In this document: piece after piece, positions 1-7,356 of the stretch
Layout: the number at the start of each line of letters is the position of its first letter
How positions within the stretch are numbered: position 1 is the first letter of the stretch
Assembly (NCBI GenBank): GCA_019828595.1
Contig: JAHQRK010000039.1
Coordinates: 65,001-75,000, forward strand
Direction of reading: 5' to 3'
Origin: Aphanomyces cochlioides
Lineage: Eukaryota > Oomycota > Saprolegniomycetes > Saprolegniales > Verrucalvaceae
DNA length: 10,000 nt
Notes under the pieces: model-generated
Databases searched by the model: none
Told to the model about the DNA's origin: nothing
Seen by the model: the letters and a program-made list of their open reading frames with translations, nothing else
Position numbers and translations under genes: made by a program

Positions 1-1121
1 GACAACGCAGCATCGACCGATTTCGACACGAAGACATCGATGCGGCGGTGGGCCATGATCTTACCCAAGTGGCAGCTTAGCGACGGCAGCATGGGGCGAA
101 CACTGCCGACGGTTGAAGAAACAGTCCATGATGGCGACGTTCCATCAAGTTACACAACACTTCGCTGGGGCGACGTTCTAAGTCTGTCATTTTACACATC
201 GGAACTGTTGGTTGTGGACGACGCATCGCCTGCTGCGAGAATTCTGGGTCTTTGGAGTGGCCAGTTGATTGACACCGTCATCGACGACAAGGGCAACTTA
301 TGGTCCACACACGAAGAACGCCTTGCCGCAGTGAAGCAGTGGAGCGGTTATCCCATCCAACTTTGGTTGAAGAAACCGCATCAGCCCGAACCACCATGTC
401 CATTCGACCTCAAATTGTTGAAGGCACGCATCAGTCACTTCGGTAAATTGATTTCGTCTCAAGCAAGTCTGCGAAAGAAATTGTCTAATGTGTCTTAGGC
501 ACGATGGCTAATCGCGGTGCCAGCAAAGCGCAAGAATGTGACCGATGCGATGGAAACGTACGATCAGAAACTGCTTGAACCTGTCGCCACACCGCACCCC
601 TACATCCAAGAATCAACTGCGATACAAGACAGTTTGCACAATACATTGAAGCTTTTGCGCCAGCACAGCAACCCAGCCGAAGCAATAATCGTGAAAGAAG
701 CAAACCTGGAAAAAGAGAGTTTGAAGACTTGCGCCAACGTCTCCAAGACGCCGAAGAGCAGATCGCGAAGGGCAAAGAAAACGTACGTCTCGTGACTATC
801 CTTATTGTATTAATCACACCACTGTAGGAGGAAGTTTTGACTGAAGCGGCTCAGTATTTCCAAGAAAATGCAATTGCAGACATCCAAAAGATAAAGAATG
901 TCTCGCTGAATCGGAGAAACAGGTGTGTCTCGCCCCATAATCCTGTTTGACGACTTAACATAGGCCAAGGAAGATTTGAATGCCGCCAACAGCATGATTG
1001 TAGAACTGAAAGCGGCTTTGAATGAAGTAACTATCATGTTATCATCTTGTTTGACGCAATAGTCTAGGCAAAGGAAAACAACGCGCAGATGAAGCAACGC
1101 ATCGCCGAAACTGAGGCAAAG
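1..1121 (+). CDS. PDZ-like/coiled-coil protein gene, 5'-partial, multi-exon, cut off by a transposon
   Basis: The frame is open from base 1, so the true start may lie outside; the first in-window ATG is at 40. My exon model is 1-442, 499-557, 633-782, 828-922, 964-1026 and 1068-1121, all joined in phase except the fourth. The intron at 558-632 skips an in-frame stop. The N-terminal part (about residues 55-120 from the ATG) has a PDZ-like pattern: SPAARILGLWSGQLIDTVID resembles the PDZ 'xPAxxAGLxxGDxIxxV' segment, and PIQLWLKKP resembles the last strand. From 633 on it is charged and heptad-like (EFEDLRQRLQDAEEQIAKGK, AKEDLNAANS...ELKAALNE, AKENNAQMKQRIAETEAK), a probable coiled coil. Introns 923-963 and 1027-1067 are 41 nt each. 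Exon 4 is one base short (about 890-900), so the frame is lost unless splicing differs from my model. The next intron (from 1122) contains TE1. The function is unknown; a scaffold role is inference. Confidence 0.6.
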
Positions 1122-1161
1122 GTATGTCTTCCGTCTCAATCCTGTTTGACGTCTTAACATA

Positions 1162-1186
1162 CTTTAGTTGATTTGTCAAACGGGAA
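1162..1186 (+). repeat. TE1 left terminal inverted repeat
   Basis: This begins CTTTAGTTGATTTGTCAA. It matches the reverse complement of 5268-5292 at 23 of 25 positions, the two differences being at 1180-1181. The flanking TA is at 1160-1161. Confidence 0.9.
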
Positions 1187-1793
1187 AATATGTGACAACC
1201 GAAAAGTGGAGTTGTGTCAATTTTCTCCAAAAATACATATTTCACAAATGGACAATAATATTAGTTTATACATGCCATTAATATAGAGAGGAAATATTTC
1301 CATAAATGCACCGTACATTGTCAAGACTAAAGATGCGAAATGTATGGATATTTATTGTAAGGATATATTGGTTTTTAGGAACGAAAATGTTTCTTGTTAC
1401 GGTTGAGACGAAAACATCAACCAAGTTAGAGAACTTTAGACTGATTTTGAATTTTGCTCTCCACCTCACAAGTGATATCCGGAATTTTTCGGATAAATGT
1501 CAGCCGTCAGCCAATGTGAATTGGCATTTCTGTACGGATTTCGGGAGTCACACAGGATGAGGTCAAATGACCCGCGTTCCCAGTAGGCCCGGGACCGCTT
1601 CGGCCTCGCCCGCGTGCTATTGCTGGGCCGGATACCGGCCAACAAGCCTGTGCCCTTGGTATTCCGATGAGTCCCTGAACTCATGGCATTGGCTGGTGGT
1701 CGATATTGAACATCATGTGGAAAACAAAAGGTATATTATCATCATGATCTCACCTAACTGAATGACAGGATCTGTTCAACTAAGAATTTTGGG
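1187..1793. other. TE1 3' non-coding part, with two hairpins
   Basis: This stretch lies between the left inverted repeat and the transposase stop and is mostly AT-rich. It contains a perfect 6-bp hairpin GCCAAT/ATTGGC at 1510-1525 (4-nt loop) and another, GGCCGG-ATA-CCGGCC, at 1626-1640. The latter sits in a GC-rich island of about 110 bp (roughly 1560-1670) that contrasts with its surroundings. I see no convincing gene apart from the weak spliced frame listed separately. Confidence 0.5.
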
Positions 1794-1892
1794 CTAAGTT
1801 TTATGGTCACTTGCATCAACAGCAGCTCCGGCTTCAACAAAATCGGTACCGTCGTCCAAAATTTCAATGTCAGCTTGACTGTTTTCATTTAG
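1567..1892 (+). other. Weak two-exon reading frame inside TE1 (possible captured or second TE gene)
   Basis: An ATG at 1567 opens a frame to 1730. There AAAAG/GTATAT is followed by CACCTAACTGAATGACAG, a good-looking 38-nt intron (1731-1768, with CTAAC). Splicing joins the frame in phase to a stop at 1890-1892, giving about 95 aa. The product is low in recognisable motifs, and its last third lies antisense to the transposase C-terminal tail. It could be an accessory frame, a captured host fragment or chance. I do not recognise it. Confidence 0.15.
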
Positions 1893-2654
1893 AGCACGTA
1901 GTGTGCCGGCGTCGAGACATTCTTCGTCTTGTTGGATTTGGTTGGCGTTTTCGGCTGTCGAAATGCATGGTATTCGGCACTTTGAAAATCCTCTAAGGAT
2001 TGTTGCTTTAGAGACATTGTCTCAGGCGTCATTGACCCATTGAACAAGTTCAAATCGATCTGGACTTTCAAGACGGAACGACTTTCCACCGCCGCCTCCA
2101 TGGTCTGCAATCTGTTTCCTCAACGAGCTGACCCATTTGCTTCGTAGATATGTTTTCATCGGCTTGATCCATGCAACGTCTGCCGGTTGGCACATCCATG
2201 TGAACGTTGGGGACACCTTTTCCAAAATCACACTCAAGTCATTTGCACAGGTAACAACATCTTCTGTGAAATGAGCGCTGAAGTCATCCCATAGGAGCAA
2301 TATTTTCTTGACGTTTCTGCCCCGCCGATGACCAAAATGGTACTTCAGGAACTCAATGGAAATTGAACTGTTCCACCATGCTGTTGGGTTGGCGTAAAGT
2401 CGTGAAGGATGGCGCTCATGAAGCTCTTCAATTTCACCCCATGTACGCACACCAAATCCATTTCGTTCGGTAAGATTCTCTTGCACAACTTCCTTGAGTT
2501 TTGATTGTTGTTGCTTTAGCACAAGGAAAAGGGGATATTTGACGCCCTTGTTGTCAGCGAGCAGCATTGCCGTAACCCTGTCCTTGGTGTGACCGGCACA
2601 CTTGATCCAAACTGTTTTTGCACCAGTTGAGTCCCATGTATGGGTAGGCAAGTA

Positions 2655-2678
2655 CAGTGAAAGACGGAATGGTACGCC
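2655..2678 (+). repeat. TE2 left terminal inverted repeat
   Basis: This 24-bp sequence begins CAGTGAAAGACGG and is the exact reverse complement of 4456-4479. It is preceded by TA at 2653-2654. Confidence 0.95.
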
Positions 2679-2701
2679 CTCGAAGATAATAATGGAGATT
2701 C

Positions 2702-2744
2702 AGCCAATGAAAACATTTTAAAAATTAGTCGTCTATGATTGGCT
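2702..2744 (+). promoter_or_regulatory. Paired CCAAT boxes upstream of the TE2 transposase
   Basis: AGCCAAT at 2702-2708 and its inverted form ATTGGCT at 2738-2744 lie about 60-100 bp before the transposase ATG (2803), with AT-rich sequence between them. This fits a CCAAT-type promoter, but no experimental start is known and no clear TATA box is seen. Confidence 0.35.
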
Positions 2745-2802
2745 AAATTTTTATTCGCGCCAGAAATTGAAATTAAAAACGAGCGTTTCGAACTTTGAAT
2801 CA

Positions 2803-4014
2803 ATGGCGACACCCCCCACGACAGCGAAGCAATCGTACACAATGAAGACGAAGAAGGAAACCGTGCTCAAGATTCTGGAGTCGTCGATCGCACAAGTCCA
2901 TAGGGACACCAAGATACCACGACGAACGCTGCGCTCTTGGTTCGCACAGAAGGCTGACATTATACAGTACCATGGGAATGTCAAGCGGAAGAAGGTTACT
3001 CCAGGCGGAAGACCTCCCTCTTTCTCGGATCCACCTGGCCTTCTGGCCTTCATGAATCAGATGCGCGAAGCAGAACGTGCGCTCACAGTGCTCCATCTCA
3101 TCCACTGGGTCAAGCACAACCAGCGCGAATGGTTGCAAAGCTACCTTGCAACAAAGAAGAGTGGCTCTGGCTACAGTAGCCTTGTTAAGCTCATGCGACA
3201 CTTCGCGTACCGCCATGGATACTCGCGCCAACGTCCTGGAAAGTCGCGGCTGAAGCAAGTAGACCTGCTTGTCATCCGAGAAGAGTTCGCTGAAGAGTTT
3301 CATCGAACGTACCGCGCGTACGGAAAGGACAGCATCGTCAACATTGACGAGACGTCTATTTACTACGACACGCCGCCGCGTTACATCCTCTCTGTACGTG
3401 GTGGGAATGCAAAAATCTCGTCCGGTGAGAAGAATTCTCTGAGAATTACTGCAGTTCTAGCCGCAAAAGCTGATGGCACAAAGCTGCCAATAATGTTCAT
3501 CGTTCGAGGAGTCAAGGGAGGACTCATTGACTCTCATGAGTTGCCCCTCTATCCACGAGGACATTTCTACGCTGTCCAGAGGCGTGCTTGGATGGACTCA
3601 GACATCTGGAAGCGTTACCTTCGTGAAGTTATTGGAGGTGAGTTATCGGAAGAATCAGTCATCTTGGTGGATAACTTCGAAGCTCATGTCACCGATGAAG
3701 CAAGACGCATTGTGTCCGAAGAATTGGGGAGTATTCTTCACCCACTTCCCCCGAATGCCACGTCTGTGGTTCAACCTTTAGACGTTGGTGTGATGGCGCC
3801 ATTTAAGCGCTACATGCGTGACCTCTGGCTCGAGGAAGAAATCATTGGTGGCGATGATAGCGATGACGAAGAGTCACCAACATGTCGCCAGAAGCGTGTG
3901 GCTCTGATTAAACGAGCAATTAAAGCCTGGGATATGGTGAGTTGTGATGACATCCGCAGAAGTTTTGAGAAGGCTATTCCTGAGAGAAGTTCCCCAGTAG
4001 AAGATACTGTTTAA
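2803..4014 (+). CDS. TE2 transposase, pogo-like DDE superfamily (DD36D), intact
   Basis: This 403-aa protein catalyses excision and integration of TE2 at TA sites. I chose ATG 2803 (context CAATGG); the same frame is open to TTG 2767 but without an ATG. The N-terminus has a helix-turn-helix for binding the element ends (about residues 15-50: KKETVLKILESS ... KIPRRTLRSWFAQK). The catalytic core has Asp182 in IVNIDETSIYYD, Asp290 in VILVDNFEAH and Asp327 in VVQPLDVGVMAPFK, with 36 residues between the last two. An acidic stretch (GGDDSDDEES) follows. All three Asp residues are present and there are no internal stops or shifts, so it is plausibly functional. It is clearly a different family from the TE1 transposase: its spacing, ends and N-terminal layout all differ. 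A second CENP-B-type domain as in TE1 is not obvious. Confidence 0.93.
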   Translation: MATPPTTAKQSYTMKTKKETVLKILESSIAQVHRDTKIPRRTLRSWFAQKADIIQYHGNVKRKKVTPGGRPPSFSDPPGLLAFMNQMREAERALTVLHLIHWVKHNQREWLQSYLATKKSGSGYSSLVKLMRHFAYRHGYSRQRPGKSRLKQVDLLVIREEFAEEFHRTYRAYGKDSIVNIDETSIYYDTPPRYILSVRGGNAKISSGEKNSLRITAVLAAKADGTKLPIMFIVRGVKGGLIDSHELPLYPRGHFYAVQRRAWMDSDIWKRYLREVIGGELSEESVILVDNFEAHVTDEARRIVSEELGSILHPLPPNATSVVQPLDVGVMAPFKRYMRDLWLEEEIIGGDDSDDEESPTCRQKRVALIKRAIKAWDMVSCDDIRRSFEKAIPERSSPVEDTV

Positions 4015-4019
4015 GTTTG

Positions 4020-4025
4020 AATAAA
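4020..4025 (+). terminator. Polyadenylation-like signal of the TE2 transposase
   Basis: AATAAA starts 6 bases after the stop codon (4012-4014). A canonical-looking poly(A) signal this close suggests a very short 3' UTR. Confidence 0.4.
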
Positions 4026-4066
4026 GTTCTCTGGTCTCAAGAAATTTAAAATGGCAAGTTTGTGTG

Positions 4067-4150
4067 AAAAAAATGCGCACATCGGGACTCGAACCCGGGA
4101 TTTGACCACACCACTCCAAGCCTAGCCATTAGACCTCTCGGCTATTCTGA
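4067..4150 (-). ncRNA. tRNA-like Pol III sequence (tRNA pseudogene or SINE head) within TE2
   Basis: On the minus strand an A-box-like TAGCCGAGAGGT (4133-4144) is followed by a T-arm and B box, CGGG-TTCGAGT-CCCG (4083-4097). The T-stem pairs perfectly. The D-arm AGCC...GGCT also pairs. A run of seven T on the minus strand (4067-4073) lies just beyond, as expected for Pol III termination. The acceptor stem does not pair and I find no regular anticodon stem, so this is not a normal tRNA. The D-arm resembles Leu/Ser-type tRNAs. It may be a decayed tRNA or the head of a SINE carried by TE2. Confidence 0.45.
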
Positions 4151-4455
4151 CCCCTATTATCCCCTTTTCCGACCAACATAAATTAGAATCCAAAGTTGAA
4201 TTTATTGAATCTAGAACTCTTGGAGTCTATATCATGTGAAATATGATGTTGTATTTCTTTTCTGCTGGCTATTTATCCAATAAATATTCTTTTGTTTTTA
4301 ATATCCTATATAAAATGCATTTCAAACTATTTTCGGGGAATAAAAATATCATTGGTGACATTCGATTGGAGGAAAAAATATTCGAATTTCGAACTAATAT
4401 AGCCAATAAACAGCCATTATTCTTGATTTTAGTCCTAACCCTCGAAGTAAAAAGT
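4151..4455. other. AT-rich non-coding 3' part of TE2
   Basis: I see no credible gene between the tRNA-like sequence and the right inverted repeat. The stretch is rich in A/T runs, and the only notable feature is the CCCTCGAAG direct repeat at 4439-4447. Confidence 0.5.
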
Positions 4456-4479
4456 GGCGTACCATTCCGTCTTTCACTG
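4456..4479 (-). repeat. TE2 right terminal inverted repeat
   Basis: This is the exact reverse complement of 2655-2678, followed by the duplicated TA at 4480-4481. Confidence 0.95.
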
Positions 4480-5136
4480 TACTCGTAGTTTATCCCTGAT
4501 CAGCGTTGTAGATGTCTTCAATATCATTTTCTTCAACAACTTTCTGGATTCGCAAGTTCATTTCTTGCAGTGCGCGCTCACCATCTTCCATGTTTGCTTG
4601 TCCTGACCTTGTTTTTGCTCGCATTGAAAACGCCCAACACTTTGCAAACCGTCGGATCCATGATGGACTTGCCTTGAACTGGTCCTCGCTGAGCCCGACG
4701 TCGGCAGCGACCTCTAAGGCCTTGTACTTGAGCATTATGTTGCTTACTGGTACACCGTCAGCCCTTAGTTCTGCTACCCAACGAGCAACTTGCTCTTCGT
4801 GTTGAATAGACAGCGTTGTAGCCATGCCTTTGCTGCGAGATGTTCGCTTGTTTGCTATGGCTGGGTCGTTGACAGCGGCCTCAATATGACTGCGCTGGCT
4901 TCCCATCGCAATATGCGTTTCCATACTGTCTGTTTTGATTTACCTTCTACTCCCATGAAAAATGTCTGTATGGCAGATTCCATTGAGTGCTCACGTCGCC
5001 AATTGATTATATGTAGTCTCTTCTTGTAGGAGAAGAACGTACGCTGATGTTTTGGTGGCTGTCGCCGCCGATATCCCTTGATACTGGGGCGTCCTGTAGC
5101 TTGACGATGTGACTCTCTGCGCTGCGACTGAAACAT

Positions 5137-5267
5137 CCCGCCAGATTGAAAAGTTTGGCGCCTTGACAGAGTTGAAAAGCGTCCCCGTGAAGCTTAATGA
5201 TTGACCTATTTACAGAGGTATTATGAAGTTATATCCAGTGACCACAAAAATATAGAGGTAAAATCTC
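5137..5267 (-). other. TE1 5' leader between transposase start and right end
   Basis: This stretch of about 130 bp upstream of the TE1 transposase ATG on the minus strand would carry its promoter. No clear TATA or CCAAT box is visible. Confidence 0.4.
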
Positions 5268-5292
5268 TTCCCAATTGACAAATCAACTAAAG
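5268..5292 (-). repeat. TE1 right terminal inverted repeat
   Basis: This is the reverse complement of the left end, followed by TA at 5293-5294. On the plus strand the last bases read TCAACTAAAG and run into TAG/GCC. The end therefore resembles an intron 3' end (branch-like CTAA, then TAG) fused to the host exon. Confidence 0.9.
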
Positions 5293-5294
5293 TA

Positions 5295-7356
5295 GGCCCA
5301 AAGCGATTTGCGTGTCGCTAATGCCGACCTAACGTAGGCAATGGAAGACATCAAGAATGTGAACGAAAGTCTCACTGAATCGGAGAAACAGGTATGTCTC
5401 GCCCCATAATCCTGTTTAGCGACCTAACACAGGCCAAGGAAGATTTGAATGCCTCAATCCTGTTTGACGTCTTAACATAGGCAAAACGATTTGCGTGTCG
5501 CTAATGCCACAATTGAACGACTGCGAGACGAAGCAAGCTCCGCCATTAGAAAAGAGGTATCTGTGGTGTTATCATATTGTTTGACGACCTAACGTAGGCA
5601 ATGGAAAACATCAAGAATGTGAACGAAAGTCTCACTGAATCGGAGAAACAGGTATGTCTCGCCCCATAATCCTGTTTAGCGACCTAACACAGGCCAAGGA
5701 AGATTTGAATGCCTCAATCCTGTTTGACGTCTTAACATAGGCAAAACGATTTGCGTGTCGCTAATGCCACAATTGAACGACTGCGAGACGAAGCAAGCTC
5801 CGCCATTAGAAAAGAGGTATCTGTGGTGTTATCATATTGTTTGACGACCTAACGTAGGCAATGGAAAACATCAAGAATGTGAACGAAAGTCTCACTGAAT
5901 CGGAGAAACAGGTATGTCTCGCCCCATAATCCTGTTTAGCGACCTAACACAGGCCAAGGAAGATTTGAATGCCTCAATCCTGTTTGACGTCTTAACATAG
6001 GCAAAACGATTTGCGTGTCGCTAATGCCACAATTGAACGACTGCGAGACGAAGCAAGCTCCGCCATTAGAAAAGAGGTATCTGTGGTGTTATCATATTGT
6101 TTGACGACCTAACGTAGGCAATGGAAAACATCAAGAATGTGAACGAAAGTCTCACTGAATCGGAGAAACAGGTATGTCTCGCCCCATAATCCTGTTTAGC
6201 GACCTAACATAGGCCAAGGAAGATTTGAATGCCTCAATCCTGTTTGACGTCTTAACATAGGCAAAACGATTTGCGTGTCGCTAATGCCACAATTGAACGA
6301 CTGCGAGACGAAGCAAGCTCCGCCATTAGAAAAGAGGTATCTGTGGTGTTATCATATTGTTTGACGACCTAACGTAGGCAATGGAAAACATCAAGAATGT
6401 GAACGAAAGTCTCACTGAATCGGAGAAACAGGTATGTCTCGCCCCATAATCCTGTTTAGCGACCTAACATAGGCCAAGGAAGATTTGAATGCCTCAATCC
6501 TGTTTGACGTCTTAACATAGGCAAAACGATTTGCGTGTCGCTAATGCCACAATTGAACGACTGCGAGACGAAGCAAGCTCCGCCATTAGAAAAGAGGTAT
6601 CTGTGGTGTTATCATATTGTTTGACGACCTAACGTAGGCAATGGAAAACATCAAGAATGTGAACGAAAGTCTCACTGAATCGGAGAAACAGGTATGTCTC
6701 GCCCCATAATCCTGTTTAGCGACCTAACATAGGCCAAGGAAGATTTGAATGCCTCAATCCTGTTTGACGTCTTAACATAGGCAAAACGATTTGCGTGTCG
6801 CTAATGCCACAATTGAACGACTGCGAGACGAAGCAAGCTCCGCCATTAGAAAAGAGGTATCTGTGGTGTTATCATATTGTTTGACGACCTAACGTAGGCA
6901 ATGGAAAACATCAAGAATGTGAACGAAAGTCTCACTGAATCGGAGAAACAGGTATGTCTCGCCCCATAATCCTGTTTAGCGACCTAACATAGGCCAAGGA
7001 AGATTTGAATGCCTCAATCCTGTTTGACGTCTTAACATAGGCAAAACGATTTGCGTGTCGCTAATGCCACAATTGAACGACTGAGAGACGAAGCAAGCTC
7101 CGCCATTGGAAAAGAGGTATCTGTGGTGTTATCATATTGTTTGACGACCTAACGTAGGCAATGGAAGACATCAAGAATGTGAACGAAAGTCTCACTGAAT
7201 CGGAGAAACAGGTATGTCTCGCCCCATAATCCTGTTTAGCGACCTAACATAGGCCAAGGAAGATTTGAATGCCGCCAACAGCAAGATTGATGAACTGAAA
7301 GCGGCTTTGAATGAAGTAACAATCATGTCATCATCTTGTTTGACGCAATAGTCAAG
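5295..7356 (+). pseudogene. Continuation of the coiled-coil gene, expanded into a broken exon-intron array
   Basis: After TE1 the host gene resumes at the acceptor TAG (5293-5295) with GCC CAA AGC GAT TTG (AQSDLRVANA), then runs into a deletion at 5325: coding GCC is fused to an intron tail GACCTAACGTAG. Mini-exons follow. A (54 nt, AMENIKNVNESLTESEKQ) is flanked by 41-nt introns. B starts AKEDLNA but is fused to an intron tail lacking a 5' splice site. C (76 nt, NDLRVANATIERLRDEASSA...) is 2 bp shorter than the 5296 version, so with exon A in phase 0 it stops at CGC TAA. Only the last copy has a complete exon B (7253-7315, AKEDLNAANSKIDELKAALNE) and its 41-nt intron (7316-7356). No splicing I can find reads through a 260-bp unit, so this part is probably not translated as a long protein. 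Confidence 0.65.
5338..7273 (+). repeat. Tandem array: 260-bp unit, 7 full copies plus a 116-bp partial copy
   Basis: Units start at 5338, 5598, 5858, 6118, 6378, 6638, 6898 and (partial) 7158, an exact 260-bp period. Each holds mini-exon A (54), intron (41), the start of mini-exon B (21), an intron tail (27), mini-exon C (76) and intron (41), which sums to 260. Copies are nearly identical. The changes I see are GAAGAC in the first and last copies against GAAAAC inside; CTAACACAG in copies 1-3 against CTAACATAG in copies 4-8; and two private changes in copy 7 (7084 and 7108). A partial, deleted copy precedes the array (5302-5337). Confidence 0.97.

Larger units (their letters stand above)
2655..4479 (+). 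mobile_element. TE2: pogo/Tc1-like DNA transposon nested in the TE1 transposase gene
   Basis: Perfect 24-bp inverted ends lie at 2655-2678 and 4456-4479, starting CAGTGAAAGACGG. TA flanks each side (2653-2654 and 4480-4481). The element is 1825 bp with one intact transposase gene on the plus strand. Removing it restores a continuous TE1 transposase reading (NYEY to LPTHTWD), so the insertion came after TE1 was formed. Perfect ends and an open transposase suggest it is young and may still be able to move. A 9-bp direct repeat CCCTCGAAG lies just inside both ends (2677-2685 and 4439-4447). Confidence 0.95.
1794..5136 (-). pseudogene. TE1 transposase (CENP-B/pogo-like, DD35D), broken
   Basis: This gene encoded the DNA-cutting transposase of TE1 and is read on the minus strand. 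It starts at ATG 5134-5136. Segment 1 (5136 to about 4895) holds a pipsqueak-type helix-turn-helix (KKRLHIINWRREHSMESAIQ ... KQTVWKRILRWEAS). A 1-base loss near 4895 shifts it to segment 2 (to 4490), which holds the CENP-B-type second DNA-binding region (ASPSWIRRFAKCWAFSMRAKTRSG) and the first catalytic Asp in IYNADQ (4499-4501). A second frameshift near 4493 gives a stop (4490-4492). Bases missing there would rejoin DQ to NYEYLPTHTWD, read across the TE2 insertion point at 4482/2652. Segment 3 (2652-1794) has the second Asp in LLLWDDFSAH (2286-2288) and the third in QPADVAWIKP (2178-2180), with 35 residues between them. A TGG-to-TGA-like stop sits at 2022-2024, after which the frame continues (DNVSKATILRGFSKCRI and an acidic tail) to TAG 1794-1796. 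Confidence 0.88.
1162..5292 (-). mobile_element. TE1: pogo/CENP-B-type DNA transposon, degenerate, carrying a nested transposon
   Basis: Inverted ends beginning CTTTAGTTGATTTGTCAA are present at 1162 (plus) and, as the reverse complement, ending at 5292. They are perfect over 18 bp and 23/25 over 25 bp. Both sides are flanked by TA (1160-1161 and 5293-5294), the target duplication of the Tc1/mariner/pogo superfamily. The flanks 1122-1161 and 5295 rejoin into a 41-nt intron ending TTAACATAG, like the neighbouring introns, which independently supports the boundaries. The element is 4131 bp now and about 2304 bp without TE2 and its TA duplication. The transposase gene lies on the minus strand (5136 to 1794). 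The element is probably dead, since its only transposase carries frameshifts, a stop and an insertion. Confidence 0.9.

Noticed and set aside
839..922. A 26-nt intron (GTATTTCC...TTGCAG) that would repair the frame of exon 4
   Set aside because: It restores phase on paper, but 26 nt is far below the other introns (36 nt and up), so a single-base loss is more likely.
1670..1690. Hammerhead-ribozyme-like CGATGAGTCCCTGA
   Set aside because: The CUGAUGA core and the partner GAAA strand are missing; only a short ATGAGT/ACTCAT hairpin is present.
1889..2110. Minus-strand 73-aa frame at the transposase end
   Set aside because: The true transposase continuation after the 2022-2024 stop is in a different frame (DNVSKATILRGFSKCRI), so this frame is a shadow.
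2800..3303. Minus-strand 167-aa frame
   Set aside because: It is antisense to the TE2 transposase, whose domains and catalytic residues are clear on the plus strand.
4070..4150. Functional tRNA gene
   Set aside because: The acceptor arms do not pair and no anticodon stem-loop can be drawn, so it is listed only as tRNA-like.
5338..7273. CRISPR array
   Set aside because: The period is 260 bp with no short repeat/variable spacer alternation; the whole unit is repeated and contains splice signals.
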